From assembly GCA_010672825.2 (NCBI GenBank), contig JAAHFU020000004.1:682001-746000 (forward strand): 64,000 nt of DNA, in the 5' to 3' direction. Positions 17,150-25,900 of this stretch are shown here, piece after piece. The notes beneath the pieces were generated by a model. The model was not told where the DNA came from and made no database searches. It saw only the letters and a list, made by a program, of their open reading frames with translations. Numbering within the stretch: position 1 is the stretch's first letter; each line of letters opens with the position of its first letter. The translations under genes were made by a program, and so were the position numbers. This stretch comes from Leptolyngbya sp. SIO1E4 (GTDB taxonomy: Bacteria > Cyanobacteriota > Cyanobacteriia > Phormidesmidales > Phormidesmidaceae).

Positions 17150-19303
17150 ATGACCTCTATCCCTAAGACTCTTCTCAAAACCTATCTGAGACGTCTTCCT
17201 GCCCCGACTCGACAGGTCAGATTTAACTTCCTGGGCCGCTACAGCTGGCTAAAGGATCTTTTAGAAGACTTAAGGCCAGAGTTATTTCCTCCAGAACCGG
17301 CTCCCCCCGCCGAAGAGACCCAGATTGAAGAAGACGTGGATACGGCTGCGATCGCGGCTCAGCTACTGAGTGCCAAAGTACAGGGACGACAAGGGATATA
17401 TCAGGTTGAGCGTTGGCTAGGGTCACGGGGGCAAGGATATTTGTTTGCAGCCCTCAAACTCGGCGCCAAGCAGCCGGTCATTTTGAAAGAGTTCTTGTTA
17501 CCGGCCCGCCTGTTTAGCCCCACTGAAGCCCGCCAGCGACAGCAGGCCTTTATACAGCTAGCGGGGCTGGCGCGTAGGGATGGCCGCCGCCAAGATTTAC
17601 GCCTCATTCAACCCTTGGATGCGATCGCCGATGCCGCCTCTGTAGAACGGTGCTATCTCATTACCGATGAGCGTGATGCCTCACCAACCCTAAGACAGCG
17701 GCTGCATGAGCAGGGTCCCTTTGACACAGACGTGATTTGGCAGGTGTTAGAGCAAGCCCTGCAGACACTGCTGCACCTGCACCAGCAGATCATGGTGTTG
17801 CCGTCTGGGCAACGACAGTCAGGGCTGGTTCACGGCAACCTGACGCTCGATAGCCTGCTGTGGGTCGAATATGCCCCTAACCAGTGGTTTGTGTACCTCA
17901 CAGATTTAGCTCTATGGGAAAGGCTGTTTGACCCACCGATGGCGAAATCCTACACGGTGGATGTCACTTTTGATGCGGTCAATGAAGACTTAAAGGCGCT
18001 GGGGGCCGTTGCCTACGGACTGCTGACTGGGCAAGAAACAATACCCACGGGAACTGCACCCGCTGACCTGGAGATGCCCCAGACAGATCCCGACCTGGTG
18101 GCGTTTATTCGACGGCTATTGACGCCCGCCCGCTTTGCCAGCGCAGAGATTGCCTGGCAGGAACTTTTAAAGCGGCCCCGCCTCGCTGCTGTGGATGCTG
18201 AAAAGCCCACCGTTGAGTCAGCCATGGCGGCACAGCGCCGGACACCCCGATGGTTAATTGCCCTGGTGAGTGCGGTTGTGTTGGTGGGCCTCGGTGGGGT
18301 GCTCTGGCGGGTCTTGTTTCGGCGGCAGGCCCCCGCTAGCCAGCTCGCCCAAGTGTGCTGCCTGCAAGAAGTTGGGGCTGTTCCCCAAGGAGACTATCAG
18401 TACACGGGCATCGCCCAAGGAACTTGGAACTATGTCCTCACCCAGCAAAATTTAGGCCAGCGGGGGCAAACGCTCACCTCAGCCATTCAAGTCGCGCAAC
18501 CAGAGTTGACCCTGACCTACGTTCCTGCTGACTCAATGGACGCTGCGATCGCCGCCGTTCAATCTGGGGAGGTAGACTTTGCTGTGCTGCCAAGGTTTAT
18601 GGATCTGGAACTCCCGGCTGGGTTAGGGGCCGAGGTGATTGCTTACGACGGCCTGGCTGTGTTTGTCGCCTTTAGCTACGCAGAACGACAGCGTAGCCTG
18701 CCGCAATCCCTCAGGGGGGAGCTGACCCTGGCGGATCTCCAAGCCCTCTACGTGGGCCAGATGGATACCTGGCGCGATCTCAGCCGCACCTGGTTACCCA
18801 TCAAACGCTACGCCCCCGAAAACATCGAAGCGGCTCGTATTTTTGAACATCGCGTCCTCAATCGCATTGAGTTGGAGCGGCTGCCCGAGATTGAAGTGCA
18901 ACCGACGTTTCCCATGCTGAGGGCCATTTTGCAGGACTTTGAGACCCAGCAACTCGGCAGTATTGGGTTTGCACCGTTGAGTCAGGTGTTTGGTCAATGT
19001 TCGGTCTATCCCCTGGCTTTAAGGGGCGAGCAAGGGGCTGCGGTGCAACCCCTCGTCCTCAACACGGGGCAAGCGGTGACGCCTGACCTTGACTTGTGCG
19101 ATCGCAAGGGGGTGTATTTTCCTAACGTTGACGTGCTGCAAACCGGGGAATATCCCTTAGCCTATGAGATCATAGTTTTGTTTCCTCAAGACAATAGTCG
19201 GGTCCCTGTAGGGCCAAAGTTTGCAGAATTATTGCGCACGGTCGAAGGACAACAGTTATTGAGAGAAGCTGGCTTAGCCCCCCTTGACGGAACCGTTCCA
19301 TGA
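17150..19303 (+). CDS. Membrane pseudokinase fused to a PstS-like substrate-binding domain
   Basis: 717 residues. Residues about 80-345 are protein-kinase-like: GSRGQGYLFAA (glycine loop), VILKEF (the Lys), LVHGNLTLDSLLW in place of HRDxxxxN, and YLTDLALWE in place of DFG. Catalytic Asp and metal-binding Asn are both replaced, so it should be a pseudokinase. One TM helix at about 367-388 (WLIALVSAVVLVGLGGVLW). Residues about 400-717 resemble phosphate-type periplasmic binding proteins (AAIAAVQSGEVDFAVLPRF, GLAVFVAFSYAERQRSLPQS, ENIEAARIFEHRVL). The topology would join an outside ligand-binding domain to a cytosolic pseudokinase. Its stop overlaps the ATG of the TpsB gene (ATGA), implying coupled synthesis and a possible role in controlling secretion. 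Confidence 0.8.
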   Translation: MTSIPKTLLKTYLRRLPAPTRQVRFNFLGRYSWLKDLLEDLRPELFPPEPAPPAEETQIEEDVDTAAIAAQLLSAKVQGRQGIYQVERWLGSRGQGYLFAALKLGAKQPVILKEFLLPARLFSPTEARQRQQAFIQLAGLARRDGRRQDLRLIQPLDAIADAASVERCYLITDERDASPTLRQRLHEQGPFDTDVIWQVLEQALQTLLHLHQQIMVLPSGQRQSGLVHGNLTLDSLLWVEYAPNQWFVYLTDLALWERLFDPPMAKSYTVDVTFDAVNEDLKALGAVAYGLLTGQETIPTGTAPADLEMPQTDPDLVAFIRRLLTPARFASAEIAWQELLKRPRLAAVDAEKPTVESAMAAQRRTPRWLIALVSAVVLVGLGGVLWRVLFRRQAPASQLAQVCCLQEVGAVPQGDYQYTGIAQGTWNYVLTQQNLGQRGQTLTSAIQVAQPELTLTYVPADSMDAAIAAVQSGEVDFAVLPRFMDLELPAGLGAEVIAYDGLAVFVAFSYAERQRSLPQSLRGELTLADLQALYVGQMDTWRDLSRTWLPIKRYAPENIEAARIFEHRVLNRIELERLPEIEVQPTFPMLRAILQDFETQQLGSIGFAPLSQVFGQCSVYPLALRGEQGAAVQPLVLNTGQAVTPDLDLCDRKGVYFPNVDVLQTGEYPLAYEIIVLFPQDNSRVPVGPKFAELLRTVEGQQLLREAGLAPLDGTVP

Positions 19304-21648
19304 CGTCAACCCCCTCTTCTGACTCGACAGCACCCCGCCGTCCGGTGTGGCGCGGCTCTACCAAGGGATTGGCCATTGCGATGCTGACGGGGACGGTGTT
19401 AGCCATCCTGGCCAGGCCCGTCTTCTGGCAAGAAGGCCTTTATTTAGAAGACCCGAATGCAACCGAAGCCGAGGATGCCCGGCGCGATCGCCCCGCCCCC
19501 AGCGTCTTTTCACAGCCAGATCGTCCAGATCAACCGCGTGATCAGGCCCGACAGCCCATTCGGGTGGGTCGCCTGCCTGCAGCCGATACCGCTGACGAAC
19601 CAACTCCGTCCGCTGCTCCAGAGGCAGATGCCGCGCGCCCACGAACGCTGCGGCTCAGTCGGGGCTTTTATCAAGAGCCCCCTCCCGCTGCAGTAGATTC
19701 TCCCCAACAGAATGGGGCACCAGAGGCTGCTCCAGCGGCAGAGTCCTCCCAGCGCCTGCAGGCAATCACGCAATCTCTGACGGCCCTATTGTTGCCCCCG
19801 GCAGAACTACCCAGCGCTGCAGACAGTGCCTCGCCGCTCTTAGCGCCCATTCCTGAGCTATCGGCCGCTGCCCCTGTATCGCCCCCATCTGCCGCCCCTA
19901 CACCGACCCCATCCCCTTCAACGGATGCCCCCCCTGCGGCAACGGTTCCGCAGGAGAGCCCCCCACCCCCGACGGCAGAGGCGCCTGGTGCAGCCGACCC
20001 CGCCCCGTTAGAAATGCCTGAGGAACCTTCAGCGCCAGCGAGCGTTCCCCCCCAAAGGGCAAGCCTTCCAGACCAAATTCAGGTCAATCAGTTTGTGGTC
20101 ACCGGCAGCACCGTATTTGACCCAGAAGACCTAGCGGCGATCGCCCTCAGCGCCGTGCTGGCCCCCGCTGATTTAGAAACAGAGGAGGAGCTGTGTGAGG
20201 TGCGTGGCCCCGTCACCCTGTCAGCCCCTCTGAGCTTAACCCCCAGCCAACTGGTGCGTGCCAGCGATGCGATTGAGCAATGCTACATCCGAGAGAACTA
20301 CATCAACTCCGGGGCGTTTATCGCGGAGACAGAACTCACAGAAGCTGACGATGGCATCGTTGAGATTAGCGTGGTGGAAGGGCAGCTAGAAGCCATTAAC
20401 ATCGAGATGATTCGGTCTGGGCTCTTTGGCCTGAACCCCAGCTATGTGGGGTCGCGGCTGGATGCTGCGATCTCAGACCCGTTCAACCTCAATGATTTGA
20501 TTGAAGCGGTACAGTTGCTAGAACTGGATCCCCTCATCACTCAAATTTCGACCGAAATCGTTCCGGGCACGCAAACGGGCACCAGCGTTCTCAATGCCAG
20601 GGTGGTGCAAGACGATGGGTTTGATGTGACCTTATTCTTTGATAACGATCGCTCCCCGAGTGTGGGCAGTTTGCGTCGCGGCATTGCCCTGAGTCAGGCA
20701 AATTTGCTGGGGATAGGCGATCGTTTCAGTCTGGGATACAGCTTCACCGAGGGCAGTAATGAACTTAACCTTGGTTATGCCGTCCCGATTAATGCCCGGA
20801 ACGGAACCGTAGGGGTTAACTTCACCACGACCAACAGCGATGTCATTGAAGAACCCTTCACGATTCTGGATATTGAATCCGAATCGCGCAACTATGAAAT
20901 CTTTTATCGGCAGCCGCTCATCTTAACCCCCACTGAAGAATTCGCCCTCAGTCTGAGAGCGACTCGCCGCACCAGCCAAGCCCAGTTTCTGGAAACGATC
21001 GCGGGCCAACCTATTCCCTTTCCAGGCACCGGTGCCGATGCTGAAGGCCGCACCCGCGTGACGGCTTTACGCTTTGGGCAAGAATGGATTACCCGCAACT
21101 CTCAAGAAGTCGTTGCCCTTTTTTCTGAGTTCAGTTTAGGGCTCGATGCCCTGGGAGCTACCATCCAATCCACGCCACCCGATGGTCGGTTTCTCCTCTG
21201 GCGGGGGCAAGGGCAGTGGGTGCGACGTCTCGGCCCTGATTCATTGTTTCTCTTACGCGGCAATATTCAGTTTGCAGATAGGCCGCTGGTGCCCAATGAA
21301 CAATTTAGTTTTGGCGGGCAGCGGGCAGGGCGCGGCTATCGGCTGAATACCCTGCTGAGAGACAATGGCTGGTTTTTATCGGGAGAATTTAGGCTGCCGC
21401 TCTTTCGCATTCCTGAAGATAACATCTTGATGCAGGTAGCTCCCTTCTTCGACGTGGGGGGTGGCTGGAATGACGGCGACGTATCCGATACGGTGTTCTT
21501 AACCAGTACGGGGTTAGGGGTGATTCTGGATGTGAATGACGCCATTTCAGCGCGTCTAGACTGGGGGATTCCCCTCAGTGACTTCGACGCTACAGGCAAC
21601 GATCTCCAGGATTCTGGCCTCTATTTCTCGATTCAAGTGACGCCTTAG
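19300..21648 (+). CDS. TpsB outer-membrane transporter (ShlB/FhaC family), two-partner secretion
   Basis: 782 residues, overlapping the pseudokinase stop by 4 bases. A hydrophobic N-terminal segment (LAIAMLTGTVLAILARPVF) is the export signal; residues 35-255 are a long Pro/Ala/Glu-rich linker, typical of cyanobacterial members spanning the peptidoglycan. POTRA domains follow (IQVNQFVVTGSTVFDPEDLA; DGIVEISVVEGQLEAINIE), then a 16-strand type barrel with the conserved LGIGDRFSLGYSFTEGSNEL, FSFGGQRAGRGYRLN (VRGY-like motif) and a C-terminal strand ending YFSIQVTP. It secretes TpsA exoproteins, two of which are encoded just downstream on the other strand. Confidence 0.9.
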   Translation: MTSTPSSDSTAPRRPVWRGSTKGLAIAMLTGTVLAILARPVFWQEGLYLEDPNATEAEDARRDRPAPSVFSQPDRPDQPRDQARQPIRVGRLPAADTADEPTPSAAPEADAARPRTLRLSRGFYQEPPPAAVDSPQQNGAPEAAPAAESSQRLQAITQSLTALLLPPAELPSAADSASPLLAPIPELSAAAPVSPPSAAPTPTPSPSTDAPPAATVPQESPPPPTAEAPGAADPAPLEMPEEPSAPASVPPQRASLPDQIQVNQFVVTGSTVFDPEDLAAIALSAVLAPADLETEEELCEVRGPVTLSAPLSLTPSQLVRASDAIEQCYIRENYINSGAFIAETELTEADDGIVEISVVEGQLEAINIEMIRSGLFGLNPSYVGSRLDAAISDPFNLNDLIEAVQLLELDPLITQISTEIVPGTQTGTSVLNARVVQDDGFDVTLFFDNDRSPSVGSLRRGIALSQANLLGIGDRFSLGYSFTEGSNELNLGYAVPINARNGTVGVNFTTTNSDVIEEPFTILDIESESRNYEIFYRQPLILTPTEEFALSLRATRRTSQAQFLETIAGQPIPFPGTGADAEGRTRVTALRFGQEWITRNSQEVVALFSEFSLGLDALGATIQSTPPDGRFLLWRGQGQWVRRLGPDSLFLLRGNIQFADRPLVPNEQFSFGGQRAGRGYRLNTLLRDNGWFLSGEFRLPLFRIPEDNILMQVAPFFDVGGGWNDGDVSDTVFLTSTGLGVILDVNDAISARLDWGIPLSDFDATGNDLQDSGLYFSIQVTP

Positions 21649-21678
21649 GATTGATGCAAGCGGTCTAATGACGTGTTG

Positions 21679-21742
21679 AGGAACCCGGTTTCTGCAAAAT
21701 CAGGCCAGGCAGCAGCTGATTTTTGAGAGAAACCGAGTTCCT
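21679..21742. terminator. Inverted repeat between convergent TpsB and DUF928 genes
   Basis: AGGAACCCGGTTTCT (21679-21693) pairs with AGAAACCGAGTTCCT (21728-21742), one mismatch, around a 34-base loop. Sequences of this kind recur in cyanobacterial genomes as small dispersed palindromes; here it lies between two convergent stops and could terminate both transcripts. Confidence 0.55.
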
Positions 21743-21778
21743 ATCTGAACGCCTCTGAACGAACCCTGCTTCAGCTCC

Positions 21779-22588
21779 TTAATCTTCTGATAAACGACCG
21801 TTTGTCATCTCAATAATCGGCGTTTCAGCAAACTGAGGTATCCCAGAGGCTTCCATTAAAATTGCCCAGTCTTCGTCGGTATCGGCGCTGGGGTCGTCAT
21901 AGCGGTATTCTGCAATAAGCTCAGCTGTCTCTTGCCAGATGCCTTCTTGCAGATAATAATCTAACCGCTCCTCACGGGTTCCTTCAATATCCGCAACGCG
22001 CTCAATTTCGCCTCCTGAGAAAACAATCGTGCTTTCCTCAGTCCCTTCAGCACTACAGTTAATCACCACCCGCCATCGATAGGTGGTTCCCTCTTGCAGC
22101 ATTGGGGCCTCGCTGGGCATTTGGATGCCGATGATACCAGCTTGATCAGCAATATCAAAGGTGGCTTTATACACCTGAGGATTACGCCCAGGACTGTTCG
22201 GGTCTTCAACGTAGATGACGCCAGATGCATCAGGCAGTTCAGGGACATTAATCAAAAAGGTCGGATGGGCAGATGCTGTTAAATAAGCAGGGGCGACTGT
22301 TTCGTCTTCGCCAATGGGCACCACCGGCGCAGCCCCGTCAGGGCAGCTACCCCGCGAAAACCCACCCCGGCGATATCGAGAAGGCCTGACGCGAAAACTC
22401 ATCCCCCGATTCCTCAATCGGTTGGCCATCAGAACTGTGTCGGTGGATTCCAATGCTGAGGCGATCGGAGTTGTCTTCGGGGTTGTCTGTAGAGCCGCAT
22501 TTACATCAGTACTTATAACCGCAACTAAGCCCACGGAAAAAGCTAAGCAATACGATAAACGTCTCATAATCAGTATTTTTGTAGACAT
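21779..22588 (-). CDS. DUF928 domain exported protein
   Basis: 269 residues from ATG 22588 (a TTG precedes it). Signal sequence MRRLSYCLAFSVGLVAVIS, ending DVNA. After a basic linker (RYRRGGFSRGSC) comes the DUF928 region: VVPIGEDETVAPAYLTASAH, PTFLINVPELP, GTTYRWRVVINCSAEGTE, IVFSGGEIERV. DUF928 is a cyanobacterial extracytoplasmic domain of unknown role, often near TPR-CHAT and TpsA genes, as here. The acidic C-terminal helix region (DYLQEGIWQETAELIAEYRY) is usual. Convergent with TpsB. Confidence 0.85.
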   Translation of the reverse strand: MSTKILIMRRLSYCLAFSVGLVAVISTDVNAALQTTPKTTPIASALESTDTVLMANRLRNRGMSFRVRPSRYRRGGFSRGSCPDGAAPVVPIGEDETVAPAYLTASAHPTFLINVPELPDASGVIYVEDPNSPGRNPQVYKATFDIADQAGIIGIQMPSEAPMLQEGTTYRWRVVINCSAEGTEESTIVFSGGEIERVADIEGTREERLDYYLQEGIWQETAELIAEYRYDDPSADTDEDWAILMEASGIPQFAETPIIEMTNGRLSED

Positions 22589-22724
22589 CAAGGATTACAA
22601 AAGCGCTACTCGACGATAGCAAGCTAGTGGTCAATACATAACTCTGAATCCAGTGTTAATCGTAACTGCCTGTCTGGGTCGAATTAGTAAATGCAAGAAA
22701 AAGTTGAACCCTGGAAGGACAGTT

Positions 22725-22842
22725 ATACCAGTTCTCGTTGCTAAAGCTACAGATCAGACCCCTCCCAGCCTCACCTTGCCAAGGGGAGGTGCCGCAGGCG
22801 GTGGGGTGGCGATGTGTAGCGCTTATTTGGAGAATTGGTATT
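22725..22842. repeat. Miniature inverted-repeat element B, copy 2
   Basis: About 118 bp: TATACCAGTTCTC at the left and GAGAATTGGTATTA at the right are inverted repeats. The core (CAGATCAGACCCCTCCCAGC, then AAGGGGAGGTGCCGCAGGCG) is nearly the same as copy 1. It fills most of the 332-bp gap between the DUF928 and TpsA genes; nothing else was seen there. Confidence 0.85.
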
Positions 22843-22920
22843 ACCCATAATGACTGCATTTATAATGTTGCAAATCAGCCTGTCACGGCTCGTGATAGAG
22901 AAATCGCTACGAAGGAATCG

Positions 22921-25900
22921 CTATAAAGGCTCCGAAGCGGCTCGATAGGCTCGATGACAGAGCGCCTGTTGACGATTCAGGGAGGCCGCTGCCGTTGAAG
23001 CGTCATCCTGGTTCCAGACAGATGACATGGCTTCACTTGGTTCACGGTCTAACGTCACCCAATCAGCCGCAGCATCAGCGGTTGTTGCCCTGAGCACAGC
23101 GGTTGGCATGGTTGGTAAGCCGCCGCGCCCAGCGACGGTAACTGCGCTCCCCTCATCTAAGGCATCCCCTGTACATTGACGAGTGGTTTGATCAGAGGCA
23201 TCAATAAATGCGATCGCTAACTCAGCCAAACCGCGATTCGGATCTGTGGTGAGGGTATTCAGCTCAACGGTTCCCTGCACACCGGCCTCAGAACTGGCCG
23301 TGATGTCGTTGAGCGGCGTCCGCTCGGGGCGTACCTGAATCCCAAATGCGCCTAAGGCATTAATGCGAATATTGCCGCCAGCCCCTTCCCCAGCATCGGC
23401 AAAGATGTCACTGCCTTGATCTCCCGTAGGAAATTCAGCAATGATGAAATCAGCCACGATGTCGATATTACCGCCGCTAGCATCCCCCCCAATGGCTTCT
23501 GCTGAAATCACACTTTCGTTCCTGAGCCACAGAATATTTTCTAGGGTCTGATCGTTGGCCAAGTTGAGCGTAATCTGAGCGGATGCCTCGCCTCCAGCAG
23601 CGCCTGTTTCTGCCGTCAGGCTACCGTTGTCTAGCAGGATGCGATTTGCGGCAATATCGAGCCCTCCAGCCGCCCCTGCTTCATTACTGCTCACGCTAAT
23701 CGCTCCCCCGTCCAGGACTTCCAGAGATGCCAATAGGCGATTTTCTGAACCAATGGTGACGCTACCAGCCTCTCCACTCTGGGCTGTTGCGCTAATGGAT
23801 GAGCCGTCGCCAGTGACAACAAGGTTATTCGTTTCAACGATGACGTTACCAGCAACCCTTTCTGTTGTACTGGTTTCAATACTGCCGCCAGCGGAAACTT
23901 CAACTGAGTTAGTCGCATCAATTTCTACTGTGCCAGCACTCCCATTCTCGGCAGAGGCTCCAATCGTAGAGTCTGCTCCTGTTATCGCTACTGTATCAAC
24001 GGTAACTGTGACATCTCCGGCTGTTCCGGTGCCGGTACCGCTAGCGGCTATCGCAGCCCCATCCTGCACTGTGAGTTGAGGGGTATTGAGGCTGAGGTTG
24101 CCTCCTGTGCCGCCATCACCAGAAGACGCGCTAATACCCCCCGGAGTGTCGCTGAACCTGCCGCTGAGGATCACTGAATCCGTGGCTTCAACCGATACGC
24201 CACCCGCTACACCGCTTTGAGTCGACGCCGAAATCAGTCCATCATTCACCGACAGAGTCTGTAAGTTCTCGAGAACAACGCCTTGCCCTTGACTTGATAC
24301 TGTTGATGCAGATATTTGCCCGCCAGCATCAATCGTCATCTCAGGGGTGTTGATGCTAATAAAACCGCCCTCTCCAGAACCACTAGCAGCTGCAAATAAG
24401 CCACTATTCGCCACTTGATTGGGATTTAGACCTGTATTCAGAAGCGAACTCGGAGCCAGAGATATTTGTAGAGTGTAAGTATCCCCTATCCCTACAACAC
24501 TCCCTGCAATACCAGTACTATCGGCATCTGAATCAAATTCACCAACACCGATAACGTACGTTCCAGCCTCGCGAAAGGTATAGCGCAAATAAGAATCTCG
24601 CAAAATATTACCAGCACTGCCTTGAGCGCCTGCTGAATTTACGAAATCATCATTTCGAGCTAACAGGTTTGCCTCTGGGTTGCCTTTTCCATCATCACCC
24701 AGTCTGAAAAGAAAAAGCTCAGTATCGACTCTGCCATCGACAGGCTCATATCCGAAATCAATATCGAAAGTGCCTGTTGTGTTGGGCTCAGTAATTTCAA
24801 TCACATAATAGTCAAACGCTTCATTGCCCTCAGCTGCAATAGAGATATAGGGAACCTGATCGGCCGCCTGAACATTGACAGCATTGGGAGAATTGGGATT
24901 GACTGAGAAGGTCGTCTCGAAGTCACCGCTAATTTGCTGTCGCGATCCTGCGAATGAGTCTGCTGGAAATAAGGCATCTTCAGCAGCTGGCAAATTTGTA
25001 ATCGTTTCGCCATCCCCGGTGACACTCACTTGTTCTGGAACCGGTCGAGCAGCAAAATTATCATCTAATCCTGAGATTAGGGCTTCCTCAGAAGCAGAAA
25101 TATTGATATTTCCAGCATTTCCAGCACCATCTGAATTTGCAATTAGCTGCCCCCCATCCAGAACTTCGACTCGACGGGGCAAATTGGCTTGGCCAATCAA
25201 AATATTGCCCCCCGGCGATTGTCCTGAGGTTCCCGCGCTTAAGACCCCTCCATCAGCGACTCTCAGGTTGCCATTAGCAGAAAAATCAATGGAGATATCT
25301 CCTCCCTGACCGCTAATATCAGATTCAGACGCGGTGAAAAATCCACTCGAAAAGCCCTCAGCGTTATATCCAGAAATACTCAATGCAGGGGTAGCAGTAT
25401 CTTCACCTGAAATTGTGACTTGAATGTTGCCTGCCTGAGCATTGTCTTCTACAGGATTAAGGGTACCTACAGTGCGATCGCCAAAGGTTCGAGCTTCCAA
25501 TCTTCCCCCATCAGCCAAGGCAAGTTGGTTCGTCTCAACGTTAATACTTCCTCCCGATCCTCCAGCTCCAAACCCCACGATTGTTCGAATACTGCTATTG
25601 CTAATTGTTATCACATCAGCATTGACAATAATATCTCCGCCAGCTGCATTACCATTCGTGCTGGCATCGATAAGGGATTGATTCTCTAGAGAAAGTTCTC
25701 CAAAAGAAGTCAGCGTGATATTTCCACCAGAATCATCAAATTCATTCGATAAAGCATCACTAAAAATACTACTTCCATCTAAAGTAATATTTGTTCCTTC
25801 AATTTGAATGGCGCCTCCATTTCCAACTGCAGAGAGGGCACCTGCATCAAGCAAAGCATTTGTTAGCTCAACGGAACCATTGGGGGCAACAATCTCAATC

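Noticed and set aside
17064-17178. Longer N-terminus for the Nif11 protein
   Set aside because: The extra 38 residues have no Nif11 similarity and overlap the start of the divergent pseudokinase gene; the internal ATG has a ribosome site.
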